A stretch of DNA of 50,150 bases, taken from positions 1 through 50,150 of the forward strand of contig PBRQ01000034.1 of assembly GCA_002725995.1 (NCBI GenBank). Direction: 5' to 3'. This document shows positions 42,190-50,150 of this stretch, piece after piece. Numbering within the stretch: position 1 is the first letter of the stretch; every line of letters starts with the position of its first letter. The stretch is from Gammaproteobacteria bacterium (lineage in GTDB: Bacteria > Pseudomonadota > Gammaproteobacteria > Pseudomonadales > Azotimanducaceae). Position numbers and translations under genes: made by a program. The notes under the pieces were generated by a model that was not told the DNA's origin, made no database searches, and saw nothing but the letters and a program-made list of their open reading frames with translations.

Positions 42190-44393
42190 GGCGTTCCGGC
42201 AAATTTGTCCCTGTCCTCAAATGAGGTGAGTTCATTTGGGGCAACACCAGTGATTTCCCAGTCTCCGCTCTCGCCGGTGGAACCCAGGCCGTAGCCATTT
42301 GGCAAGGAGACGTATCCACGCATCATTCTGTCCGAGACCTCGACCAGAACATTTGCATCACCAGTTTGGGTGGTGATCGTTGCCCTTGAGCCACTGCCGA
42401 GGTTGAGTCTTGCCGCATCTTCCGGGTGTATCAGCAGGGCACCCTCGGCGTCCTTGCGTCGCCAGTCCGGGTCGCGAATTATGGTGTTGGCGGTGAATGC
42501 GCGGCGTTCACCCGCTGCCATGAGGAAAGGATATTCGCTGCTGGTCTCATCGCTTGCTCCAGCCTGCAGTATGCCTATTTCTGCCAGTAATTCCGGGTTG
42601 GATAGATTTACCTTTCCATCGCTACCCAGTCGTGACCAGGTATCAGCCCATTCTTCGCTTAGTATTATGGCACCGGAAGAACTGTTGATAATTATGTCAA
42701 ACAGGGCATTACCAAGTCCCTGACCCTGGTCGCTGATACCCGCCTTTTCAACAGCGGTCTGTTTCTTTGCAGCAAGCTGCTGCGCCAGGGGCCATAGCCC
42801 TGCTGCGGTTTCCATACCCTTTGGCAGGTGCTGTCCAAGGGTGCGGTAGAGGAGGGTGGGAGCAATATCCATCAGGGCAGGGTCTTCTGCTATGGCTTTG
42901 AATACCTGTTCCTGAAAGCTGGCCATTCCCTCATCAAGTGCGGCATTCAAATTGCTGATGAGATCTTCAGGGATCACCATCATCTTTGTCAGCAGGCGGC
43001 TGTGGATTTCCGCTTCCGTAAGCAACCCTTCCGGTACTTCAAAAAGAGGTTGTCGCAGGTGAAAGTGGTTGTTGGGAAATTCAAAGTTGAAGAAAGCTGC
43101 TTCTGCTTTTTCGTACTGATTGGCTACTGGCAAAACATAGTCCGCTTCACGTGCGGTTTCGGTCATGGCTACATCAATGACGACAGAAAAATCCAGCCTG
43201 CTCATGGCTTGACGGAATTGTCTACTATCTGCGACCGAGTGAACCGGGTTAGCGGAATCAACAATCATTGCTCGAAATCGGTTGGGGTGATCGGTAAGGA
43301 TTTCTTCAGCAACCGAGTTACAGGGAATCAACCCCGAAATAATGGGTGCGCCGGTAACCGGCGTTTTACCGTGGCGCTGCCCCCCGCCAAGTGAACCGAT
43401 GCCTAGGGGGACATAGTTGGTGCCGGGCCTGCCAAAATTCCCCGTTGTTACCCAGATTAGCCGCTGCAGATATGAGACCAGGGTGGAATGACGGTTCATC
43501 TGGACGCCCAGGTCTTCAATCACGGCCACCCGGTCTGAATCGACTATCAGTTGGGCTACTTCCTGGATCTGTCTGACTGAGACGCCACTGATTTCCGCAA
43601 ACTCAGGTATATCGATGTCACCAAGTACCGTAAAGAGGTCTTCGTGACCCTTCACCCGGTCCTGCATAAAGCGTCGGTCATACATTTCCTGCTGTACCAG
43701 AGTCGCTGCTATTGCCGCGAGCAACCAGGCATCGCGAGCGGGCCTTACGGCGAGATGGATGTCCGCAAGCTCTGCAGTTTCGCTTCGCTTGGGGTCAATC
43801 ACTATCATTCTGCGGTCCGGATCTTTGTTTATTTCTCTCAACGTCGCCCTGGCTCTTTGGATTCCGTGGGAGTGCCAGGGGTTCTTGCCAATGAAAATGG
43901 CGAGGTCACAGTTATCCATATCCGGATGTGCCCAGCCTCCGAACATCTGATTGCAAACCCAGAACTCTCCTGTCTTTTCCTGGGCCAGGGCGTTGGTTCG
44001 ATATTTGACTCCCAGTGCAGCATTCGTTGAACTGGAATAAAGGCCGGGGGTGTGATTCCCCTGGCCACCGCCGCCATAGTAGAAAATCTTGTCACCGCCA
44101 AATTCGTCTCTTATGCCGGTAAGCTTGTGTGCAATTTCAGAAAGAGCCGTATCCCAGTCGATGGAATCATAGCCACCGGCTTCATTTCGTCGCATCGGCG
44201 TCAGCAGGCGATCTTTAGCGTTCAGGTAGTAGTTGAGCCTTGATGCCTTGTTGCACACATATCCCTTTGAGAAGGGGTGGTCCTCATCACCCTTGATGCG
44301 CGTGAATTCATGTCCGTCCTCACCACCCAGTTGAACCTTGATGCCACAGTTGTTTGTACACAGGACGCAGCAGGATATTTTCCAGTCAGACAT
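42150..44393 (-). CDS. Molybdopterin oxidoreductase (DMSO-reductase family)
   Basis: 747 residues from ATG at 44393, which follows GGGAGA by six bases; the TTG at 44435 is rejected. The iron-sulfur motif is C9-x2-C12-x3-C16 with a further Cys in KGYVCNKA. Next is SIDWDTALSEIA and the molybdopterin-binding blocks (IFIGKNPWHSHG, IVIDPKRSETAE and DYVLPVANQYEKAEA). The C-terminal dinucleotide-binding domain ends with MMRGYVSLPNGYGLG. The metal-ligand position appears not to be a Cys. No Tat signal is present, so it is cytosolic. The partner and substrate are unknown; a BVMO and a TPP enzyme are encoded upstream. Confidence 0.92.
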   Translation of the reverse strand: MSDWKISCCVLCTNNCGIKVQLGGEDGHEFTRIKGDEDHPFSKGYVCNKASRLNYYLNAKDRLLTPMRRNEAGGYDSIDWDTALSEIAHKLTGIRDEFGGDKIFYYGGGGQGNHTPGLYSSSTNAALGVKYRTNALAQEKTGEFWVCNQMFGGWAHPDMDNCDLAIFIGKNPWHSHGIQRARATLREINKDPDRRMIVIDPKRSETAELADIHLAVRPARDAWLLAAIAATLVQQEMYDRRFMQDRVKGHEDLFTVLGDIDIPEFAEISGVSVRQIQEVAQLIVDSDRVAVIEDLGVQMNRHSTLVSYLQRLIWVTTGNFGRPGTNYVPLGIGSLGGGQRHGKTPVTGAPIISGLIPCNSVAEEILTDHPNRFRAMIVDSANPVHSVADSRQFRQAMSRLDFSVVIDVAMTETAREADYVLPVANQYEKAEAAFFNFEFPNNHFHLRQPLFEVPEGLLTEAEIHSRLLTKMMVIPEDLISNLNAALDEGMASFQEQVFKAIAEDPALMDIAPTLLYRTLGQHLPKGMETAAGLWPLAQQLAAKKQTAVEKAGISDQGQGLGNALFDIIINSSSGAIILSEEWADTWSRLGSDGKVNLSNPELLAEIGILQAGASDETSSEYPFLMAAGERRAFTANTIIRDPDWRRKDAEGALLIHPEDAARLNLGSGSRATITTQTGDANVLVEVSDRMMRGYVSLPNGYGLGSTGESGDWEITGVAPNELTSFEDRDKFAGTPWHKSIPVRIEAC

Positions 44394-44493
44394 GGGGATT
44401 CTCCCTCTCGTGGGTGATGAACCGTGATTGTGCAAGCATCATTGGCAGCAAGTAATAGAGGAGACCATTTTCGGCGTTGCAGTGCTTGGCTAT

Positions 44494-46311
44494 TTAGCTC
44501 AACTCCAGTCCGGCAAGAGAACCTTCATCGCGCCATTCCCTGAGTATCTTGAAGAATGCCTCCGATCCAGCACCATAGTTTGAGTCCTGCAGTGCTCGTT
44601 CCTGCGGTTTACCTTCGTTGTTATAATAGCCTGGCGTGCAATCGGCAAGAAATTTCTGGCTGTCCCTGGCTAGCTTGATGATAGTGTTGATCCACTCCGT
44701 TTCGGCTTCCTCGCTTGCCTCAACGATTCGCTGGTTGCCATCCAGGCAATGTTTGATGATGTAAGCGATGTGTTTGCTCTGTTCATTCAGTGCGTGCGGG
44801 TAGTTCGGCGTAAAGCCTGTCTGTATGTGCCCCAGCATAAAGATGTTAGGAAATCCGTGGCTCTGCATACCGTGGAGTGTTCTGGCACCTTCTGACCACC
44901 TTTCGGTCAAGCTGGCCCCTTCTCTTCCATAGATTTCATAACCGGATCTACGTGAGTAGCCAGTACCGACTTCAAACCCGGTTGCAAATACAATGCAGTC
45001 CAGCTCATATTCAATGCCATTGGCTACTACACCTGTCTCGGTAATGCGGTCAATGCCTTGGCCGTCGGTGTCAATCAACTCGACGTTGGGGCGGTTAAAG
45101 GCTGGCAGGTAGTCATCGTGGAAACAGGGTCGTTTGCAAAATTGTCTGTAGTAGGGTTTAAGATGTTCTGCAGTACCCTCATCTACAACCGTATCATCAA
45201 CACGCTTCCTGATCTGTTCCATCTTTTGAAAATCGGCTAGCTCCATCTTTTTGCTCATGGCGCCAGGAGACAGGTCTGGTTCACCCTCTTTCTTTACCAG
45301 GAAGAGCAGGTTTCGAATGATATCTGTCCAGCCATCCTTAACGAGGTCTTCTTCTGCGATGCCACCTGTTACCAGTATGTTGAAATTATCCATGCGTTTC
45401 TGGTGCCAGCCTGGTTCAAGGCTGGCGACCCAATCCGGATCAGTAGGGTGATCGTTGCGCTCGTCTATAGAAGAAGGTGTTCGCTGGAAAATACATAGCT
45501 GTTTCGCCCCCTCAGCCAGGTGCGGGACACATTGCACGGCAGTCGCACCGGTTCCAATTACCCCAACACGTTTGTCTTTAAGTCCTGTCAAGCCGCCATC
45601 TGCGGTACCACCCGTATAGTCGTAGTCCCAGCGGCTGGTATGAAAGGTGTGCCCCTTGTAGGCGTCGATGCCTTCTATCCCAGGCAATTTGGGTCGATTG
45701 AGCGGTCCGTTGGACATAATGACAAAGCGTGCCTTCATCTCATCGCCACGATTGGTTTGGATAGTCCACCGGGCTATTGATTCATCCCAGCGCACTTCTG
45801 TGGCCTCCGTTTGGAAGCAGACGTCGTCATACAGGTCGTAGTGCCTTGCCAGCCGTTGGCTGTATTCCAGGATGTCCTTGCCATCGATATACTTTTTAAC
45901 CGGCATGTAACCGATTTCTTCCAGCAGGGGCAGGTAGACATAGGACTCTATATCACAGGCTGCACCCGGGTACCGGTTCCAATACCAGGTTCCACCGAAA
46001 TCACCGGCTTTTTCAATCAGCCGGATATTGTCTATGCCATTCTCTCGCAGCCGCGCGGCGGAAAGCAGGCCGCCAAAACCGCCACCAATAATGACAATGT
46101 CAACCTCATCGTTTAGCGGTGCACGCTCAATCTTTGTTTCAAGGTAGGGATCATCCACGTAGTGGGCGAAATCACCTTTGACCTCAATATACTGGTTGTT
46201 GCCGTCCTCACGGATGCGCTTGATTTTCTCCATGCTGTACTTCTGGCGAAGCGCATCCGGGTCAAACGTAAGTCCAGCTGCCTCTGTTGGCTCGGTTGAT
46301 TGGTTAGTCAT
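44494..46311 (-). CDS. Baeyer-Villiger monooxygenase-type flavoprotein
   Basis: 605 residues. The FAD-binding GGGFGG is at 76-81 and the NADPH-binding GTGATA at 253-258. The BVMO fingerprint FxGxxxHxxxW appears as Y218-x-G220-x3-H224-x3-W228, with Tyr in place of the first Phe. A further conserved ATGFEVGTGY near residue 450 is seen. Such enzymes insert oxygen beside a ketone, giving an ester or lactone. Substrate unknown. It lies 37 bp downstream of the TPP enzyme and 100 bp upstream of the molybdenum enzyme, as one leftward unit. Confidence 0.93.
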   Translation of the reverse strand: MTNQSTEPTEAAGLTFDPDALRQKYSMEKIKRIREDGNNQYIEVKGDFAHYVDDPYLETKIERAPLNDEVDIVIIGGGFGGLLSAARLRENGIDNIRLIEKAGDFGGTWYWNRYPGAACDIESYVYLPLLEEIGYMPVKKYIDGKDILEYSQRLARHYDLYDDVCFQTEATEVRWDESIARWTIQTNRGDEMKARFVIMSNGPLNRPKLPGIEGIDAYKGHTFHTSRWDYDYTGGTADGGLTGLKDKRVGVIGTGATAVQCVPHLAEGAKQLCIFQRTPSSIDERNDHPTDPDWVASLEPGWHQKRMDNFNILVTGGIAEEDLVKDGWTDIIRNLLFLVKKEGEPDLSPGAMSKKMELADFQKMEQIRKRVDDTVVDEGTAEHLKPYYRQFCKRPCFHDDYLPAFNRPNVELIDTDGQGIDRITETGVVANGIEYELDCIVFATGFEVGTGYSRRSGYEIYGREGASLTERWSEGARTLHGMQSHGFPNIFMLGHIQTGFTPNYPHALNEQSKHIAYIIKHCLDGNQRIVEASEEAETEWINTIIKLARDSQKFLADCTPGYYNNEGKPQERALQDSNYGAGSEAFFKILREWRDEGSLAGLELS

Positions 46312-46348
46312 AATTAGGCGTGCCTTTTTTCAGGGTTAATTTCTGCCG

Positions 46349-48091
46349 CTAATTCTTCTTCAGATTATCATAGTATGGCATTTCAATCTCACCATCCTTC
46401 TCTGTGGCTTTGGTGATCTTCTCACCAGTAGTATCACCCATTTGAGCCTCAAGGTCAGTGATAATATTGATGCAAACGGGCTGGCCGGTAGCGAGGGCGC
46501 GTTCCACCGCAGGGCCAACATCTTCGGCTTTTTCAATATACTCGCCCTGGGCACCAAACCCCTGTGCCACCTGCTCATAGCGGGCATCAGCGAGGGTAGT
46601 GACCACAAGGCGATTGTCGCCGTACATGGACTGCTGGCTGTGTACACACATGCCCCATGCCTTGTTGTTCAGAACAATGGTAATAATCGGCAGGTTGTGT
46701 CTAACCATGGTGTCGAATTCCTGGATATTAAACCCGACCGATCCATCACCGGTGATGACCACAACCCGTTTATCCGGGTTGGCAACCTGTGCGCCGATGG
46801 CAAAGGGCATGCCTATACCCAGGCAGCCAAGGTAGCCATGGGTCATGAATTGGCCGGGGTTCTTGCTATAGGCCGCCATATCAGCCCAGATAGAAGCTTC
46901 ACCACCGTCTGCACAAATGATTGTATCGTCGTCAAGGACACTGACGATTTGTTTTACAGCTTCGTAGGGGTGCAATAGGTTTGTCTTCTGTATAGCGGGG
47001 TCAAAGGCGTTTTTGTGCCACTGACTTAGGCCATGAACGGCGGTCGACCAGCCAGACCAGTCAGGCCAGTCGGTTTCTTTCGTTTTGTCGAGCATTGCGA
47101 CCAGAAATTCGCGGCAGTCTGCCACAACGGGTATGTGTGCGGGTCTTAGTCTGCCGATTTCAGGACCGCTGGTGTCAACCTGGATAATCGTGCAGTCATC
47201 AGATGGGATCTTTCCGGGTCCCAGCATGCCTGGTTCCGTAAACATGCCAAACCTAGCGCCCAGCATAATTGCTACGTCCGGCGTACCCACCCCCGCTGCC
47301 TCTGCTACCTTGATGTTGGTATGGGCGTTGCCGCACAGTGGATGATCTGTTGGGATCATCCCCCTGCCTTTCCCATTAGAGTAGATGGGGATGCCGCTGC
47401 GTTCGGCAAACTCGCGCAATTCCTTAGCTGCTTTTGAGTAGAGCATGCCACCACCACAGATGATGGCCGGTCTTTCTGCCTTGAGAAGTGCGGCTATTGC
47501 CTCCTCCGTTCTACTTGCGCTGGGTGCTGGGGCTGAAAGGGGGAGAATTGAGTCGGGAATCGGGGCTTCATCCGGGTCGACTCTGTTGAACAATACATCA
47601 ATGGGTATTTCCACCAGCACAGGACCAGGTTGTCCATCGACGGCTTCTCTTATTGCGTGGCTGATGAGGTGTGGAATTAATTCCGTGCGGGTAATCTGCA
47701 TACCCCACTTGGTTACTGGCTTCGCCATGCCAACCTGATCGAGCCCACCCTGTAGCGGCCAGCGCTCAGCGTCTCGCAGGGGAGCAGCGCCGATAATAAA
47801 CAGCACCGGAGTTCGGTCCAGGTAGCACTGAGTAATTGCGGTCAGTATATTGGTGTATCCGGGGCCGGCGGTTGCGATGGCGACACTGACTCGACCCGTT
47901 TGCCGGGCATAAGCATCAGCAGCATGACCCGCGGTAGCTTCGTGACGTGTATCGATCAGCCGGATGTCGTGATCCAGGCAGGCCTGAAAAATGGGATCAA
48001 GGTGCCCGCCATGCAGGACGAACATGTCCTTTACATCTGCATTCTTAAGAGTTCTTACACAGAGTTCGCCGCCGTCAATTGTCTTTGCCAT
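46349..48091 (-). CDS. Thiamine-diphosphate-dependent enzyme (acetolactate synthase/oxalyl-CoA decarboxylase family)
   Basis: 580 residues. The catalytic Glu is E51 in DTRHEATAGHAADAYAR, and the TPP motif runs from GDGS (448-451) to NN (476-477). ATAGPGYTNILTAI matches the acetohydroxyacid-synthase-like and 2-hydroxyacyl-CoA lyase members. The two are hard to tell apart by eye. It joins or cleaves C-C bonds next to a carbonyl. A good AGGA ribosome binding site precedes ATG at 48091. It heads the leftward cluster with the BVMO, molybdenum enzyme and acylphosphatase. Confidence 0.93.
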   Translation of the reverse strand: MAKTIDGGELCVRTLKNADVKDMFVLHGGHLDPIFQACLDHDIRLIDTRHEATAGHAADAYARQTGRVSVAIATAGPGYTNILTAITQCYLDRTPVLFIIGAAPLRDAERWPLQGGLDQVGMAKPVTKWGMQITRTELIPHLISHAIREAVDGQPGPVLVEIPIDVLFNRVDPDEAPIPDSILPLSAPAPSASRTEEAIAALLKAERPAIICGGGMLYSKAAKELREFAERSGIPIYSNGKGRGMIPTDHPLCGNAHTNIKVAEAAGVGTPDVAIMLGARFGMFTEPGMLGPGKIPSDDCTIIQVDTSGPEIGRLRPAHIPVVADCREFLVAMLDKTKETDWPDWSGWSTAVHGLSQWHKNAFDPAIQKTNLLHPYEAVKQIVSVLDDDTIICADGGEASIWADMAAYSKNPGQFMTHGYLGCLGIGMPFAIGAQVANPDKRVVVITGDGSVGFNIQEFDTMVRHNLPIITIVLNNKAWGMCVHSQQSMYGDNRLVVTTLADARYEQVAQGFGAQGEYIEKAEDVGPAVERALATGQPVCINIITDLEAQMGDTTGEKITKATEKDGEIEMPYYDNLKKN

Positions 48092-48268
48092 CTCAATTCC
48101 TGTTTATCTAGAAGGTTTGCCCTCAATCCTATCAAGGCGGGAGCTGGGAAAATCTGACTTGAATCAATCTTGAAGTTAGATTACCTAGCTATGGGTGCAG
48201 GGGCAGTTCAGAAAATATATTTGATCTCGGGCAATGCAAAGTCACTAAAGAAGGATAGAATCCCGCCC

Positions 48269-49471
48269 ATGAAAATTTCAATAACTGAAAAATTCGATTT
48301 GTACCTGTTTGCCGATACAGCACTATTCAACCTTGGCTTCAGGCCTTTCTTTCTGGGTGCGGCTACCTACGCGATCATCGCCATGTTTGTCTGGTGGCTG
48401 CAGTACTCTGGTTTCGTCCAGGCTGATCACCTGACTCCCGCCTGGCATGCTCACGAGATGATATTCGGCTATACTTTTGCCGTGATTGCCGGGTTCCTGT
48501 TGACGTCCGTGCGTAACTGGACTGGTATCGATACGGTATCCGGTGGCCGCTTGTGCATTCTTTTCTCTTGCTGGGTACTGGCAAGGCTGGGCAATATATT
48601 TGGTAGTTATGAGTTTGCAGCTCTGCTGGATCTTGTCTGCATGGTAATGTGCACTTGGTATATCGTTGTACCTATTGTTCAGGTTAAACAGCGTCGACAG
48701 ATTGCAGTCGTTGGGATTGTCTCTGTTCTGCTGCTTGCTAATGGCCTATATTATTCAGGGCAACTTGGCCTGGTGGGCAACGGAATTTTTCTGGGAAATT
48801 ACCTTGGTCTTTATCTGGTGCTGGGACTGGTGCTGATGATGAGCGGAAGGGTGGTGCCGTTCTTTACCACGAGGGGGGTTGAGGAATCTGTGGAGATTCC
48901 AACCTATCTTTTGCTTGAGGCAACCAATTTTATAACCTACGCCGTATTCGCTCTCGCGATTCTCGTTGGCCAGGAGATCGGACTTGCCGTTGAGCTGGTT
49001 AATGGGCTCGCTGGGTGTCTTTTCATCCTGAACCTGCTTCGACTTGGGAGCTGGTACACGAAGGGGATCTGGCAGAAACCTCTGTTGTGGAGTCTGTTTC
49101 TCTCCTACGGGTTTATTACATTGGGCTTTGGTCTGTATGCATTGGCATATTTTGGCTGGTTCAGCGTCTTTATCCCGATTCATGCGCTTGTCGTTGGTGG
49201 GGTTTCACTACTCACCTTGAGCATGATGGCGCGGGTATCCCTTGGTCATACCGGGCGCAGTATTCATGAGCCTTCCCAATGGGTAGTATTTGCCTTTGGG
49301 ATTCTGGCCATCGCGGCGATCACACGGGTTATTATGCCGATCCTGCTGCCTCAGTATTACCCCCTGCTGATACAGGTGAGCCAGATTCTGTGGATGATTT
49401 CATTTGCGCTCTTTTTGGTGGTCTATGTTCCGGTATTGGCTTTGCCGCGAGTCGACAGTCAACCTGGTTAG
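48269..49471 (+). CDS. NnrS family membrane protein
   Basis: About 400 residues. FNLGFRPFFLGAATYAIIAM and HLTPAWHAHEMIFGYTFAVI, with the His residues of AWHAHEMIFG, are diagnostic of NnrS. About 12 hydrophobic segments follow. NnrS is linked to protection from nitric oxide and nitrosative stress. ATG at 48269 is preferred to a long upstream reading, since homology starts here; AAGGA is rather far upstream. TTGATCTCGGGCAA at 48221-48234 is a poor FNR-like half-site. It is divergent from the TPP enzyme. Confidence 0.9.
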   Translation: MKISITEKFDLYLFADTALFNLGFRPFFLGAATYAIIAMFVWWLQYSGFVQADHLTPAWHAHEMIFGYTFAVIAGFLLTSVRNWTGIDTVSGGRLCILFSCWVLARLGNIFGSYEFAALLDLVCMVMCTWYIVVPIVQVKQRRQIAVVGIVSVLLLANGLYYSGQLGLVGNGIFLGNYLGLYLVLGLVLMMSGRVVPFFTTRGVEESVEIPTYLLLEATNFITYAVFALAILVGQEIGLAVELVNGLAGCLFILNLLRLGSWYTKGIWQKPLLWSLFLSYGFITLGFGLYALAYFGWFSVFIPIHALVVGGVSLLTLSMMARVSLGHTGRSIHEPSQWVVFAFGILAIAAITRVIMPILLPQYYPLLIQVSQILWMISFALFLVVYVPVLALPRVDSQPG

Positions 49472-49790
49472 CTCCCTGATCCAGAGGCGTGCACAATTGT
49501 TGGCTATTCGGTACAGAAACCGCTTTTGCCTGCCCTGAATTTCTGGATATTTCAATATGTCCTGGGCTGTGCCAGTGAATGATCTGGTCTGCGTACTGGA
49601 GCAGATCCGGGTTGTGGGTGACGAAGATACATGTGATGCCTAGCGACTTGAGGGTTGTCATGATTTTATGTGCCCTGATGGCATCTATATGAGCAGTACC
49701 CTCGTCGAGAAAAAGAATGCGTGGTTCCGTATACAATGCTCGAGCGAGCAACAATCGAGTGAGCAGAGCAGGGCGAAAGACCCTTGAAAT
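49332..49790 (-). pseudogene. ABC transporter ATPase remnant (exporter type)
   Basis: LLLARALYTEPRILFLDEGT (Walker B ILFLDE), then ITCIFVTHNPDLLQYADQII (H-loop His) is the C-terminal half of an ABC exporter ATPase. Upstream the ABC signature LSGGQ is unreadable: LS appears in one frame and RLLLARAL in another. The N-terminal half is absent before the tRNA gene. The last roughly 46 codons overlap the 3' end of the NnrS gene, so the true end of the former gene is uncertain. It is clearly a remnant, not a functional gene. Confidence 0.75.
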
Positions 49791-49897
49791 GGTGCGACAA
49801 GGAAATGAACTGGAACCTCCTCACGAGATTGAATATACTGCGCGACCCATCCTTACCAGGGATGGGTACAAGCAATTTTGGCAGAATACTGCATTAT

Positions 49898-49974
49898 CCG
49901 CCCATAGCTCAGCTGGATAGAGCACCAGGCTTCGAACCTGGGTGTCGGGAGTTCGAATCTCTCTGGGCGGGCCA
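49898..49974 (+). tRNA. tRNA-Arg, anticodon UCG
   Basis: 77 bases with a complete cloverleaf: acceptor CCGCCCA/TGGGCGG, D arm GCTC/GAGC, anticodon stem CCAGG/CCTGG with loop CTTCGAA (anticodon TCG), T loop TTCGAAT, discriminator G and an encoded CCA end. It reads CGA (and by wobble CGG) arginine codons. It stands alone. Confidence 0.95.
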
Positions 49975-50007
49975 AATAAAGGCCCCAACAGGTCACTAAG
50001 GGGAATG

Positions 50008-50037
50008 TGTCTAATAAACCCCGATTTGTCTAATAAA
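50008..50037. repeat. Direct repeat TGTCTAATAAA, 19 bp apart
   Basis: The 11-bp sequence TGTCTAATAAA occurs at 50008-50018 and 50027-50037, just downstream of the tRNA-Arg gene and upstream of a possible transposase end. It may mark an insertion-sequence terminus or recombination site. Confidence 0.45.
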
Positions 50038-50088
50038 ATTGGGCAAAGGTGCTCTGTCCGTCGTCAAACAAATGGAACAGATGAGCAT

Positions 50089-50150
50089 CTAATTTAAGGG
50101 AGTGTTCTGCTCATCGGTTTTCATCTTACGCAGCATACCGTTGATAATGC
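50089..50150 (-). CDS. Possible C-terminus of an IS110-like transposase (partial)
   Basis: Reading leftward from the window edge gives about 20 codons, IINGMLRKMKTDEQNTPLN, ending at TAG (50091-50089). The IINGMLRK segment resembles the C-terminal helix of IS110-family transposases. The evidence is thin because only this tail is visible. Confidence 0.3.
   Translation of the reverse strand, partial: IINGMLRKMKTDEQNTPLN

Noticed and set aside
48221..48234. FNR-like box before nnrS
   Set aside because: Only TTGAT matches; the right half (GGCAA) is poor, and no promoter fits it.
1..50150. CRISPR array, prophage, toxin-antitoxin pair, rRNA or replication origin
   Set aside because: No evenly spaced repeats with unique spacers, phage structural genes, rRNA blocks or DnaA-box clusters were seen.

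Overview
The window looks like chromosome from a free-living, probably marine or aquatic gammaproteobacterium; the species cannot be told from this sequence. Base composition is close to 50% G+C. A UvrA of about 940 residues, a cmoA/cmoB pair for wobble-uridine modification and a Bax-like glucosaminidase point to Gammaproteobacteria. The many acyl-CoA, CoA-transferase, nitroreductase, GST, Baeyer-Villiger and thiamine-diphosphate enzymes suggest a metabolically versatile heterotroph. I see no prophage, CRISPR array, rRNA or replication origin. The only RNA gene is a tRNA-Arg near the right edge.

Layout. 1-601 is the start of a molybdopterin oxidoreductase running off the left edge. 0.8-5.1 kb holds two Nudix hydrolases, a Bax-like cell-wall hydrolase, a frameshifted beta-helix surface protein and a small intergenic repeat array. 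5.3-8.7 kb has a frameshifted secreted protein and uvrA. 8.7-11.2 kb has a toroid-fold protein divergent from a WYL regulator, with a perfect inverted repeat between them, then a MoCF-domain protein. 11.3-12 kb is a decayed transglutaminase/TPR lipoprotein. 12-23.1 kb is a run of intact metabolic and membrane genes (FAD oxidase, nitroreductase, cation/proton antiporter, GST, metallo-beta-lactamase-fold and metallophosphoesterase membrane proteins, acyl-CoA dehydrogenase, CoA transferase). 23.1-25.3 kb is a wrecked PilZ + DUF1631 pair. 25.4-30.8 kb holds hydrolases, a 5'-nucleotidase, an RluA-type pseudouridine synthase, a 33-residue basic protein, and a lipoprotein/thioesterase pair. 30.8-34.4 kb is a MoxR ATPase/VWA protein pair. 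34.6-37.2 kb is a coupled three-gene operon (CrtC/AttH-like protein, aminoglycoside-phosphotransferase-fold kinase, unknown). 37.2-39.5 kb is cmoA - membrane protein - cmoB. 39.7-41.9 kb has an HNH nuclease, a DUF3667 membrane protein and a VanY-like carboxypeptidase. 41.9-48.1 kb is a four-gene leftward cluster (TPP enzyme, Baeyer-Villiger monooxygenase, molybdopterin oxidoreductase, acylphosphatase). 48.3-50.15 kb has NnrS, an ABC ATPase remnant, tRNA-Arg(UCG) and what may be the end of an insertion sequence.

The most striking overall pattern is six broken genes scattered among intact core genes: 2190-2923, 5308-5799, 11265-11992, 23150-23514, 23492-25306 and the remnant near 49.3-49.8 kb. 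At least two (an internal deletion and a 5' truncation plus nonsense codon) cannot be explained by single-base sequencing errors. Several short perfect inverted repeats lie in promoter-like intergenic spots (9691, 25351, 29889) and are the best regulatory candidates. I found no convincing new defence or mobile system. The least explained coherent units are the WYL/toroid pair, the MoxR/VWA pair, the 34.6-37.2 kb operon and the membrane protein lodged between cmoA and cmoB.
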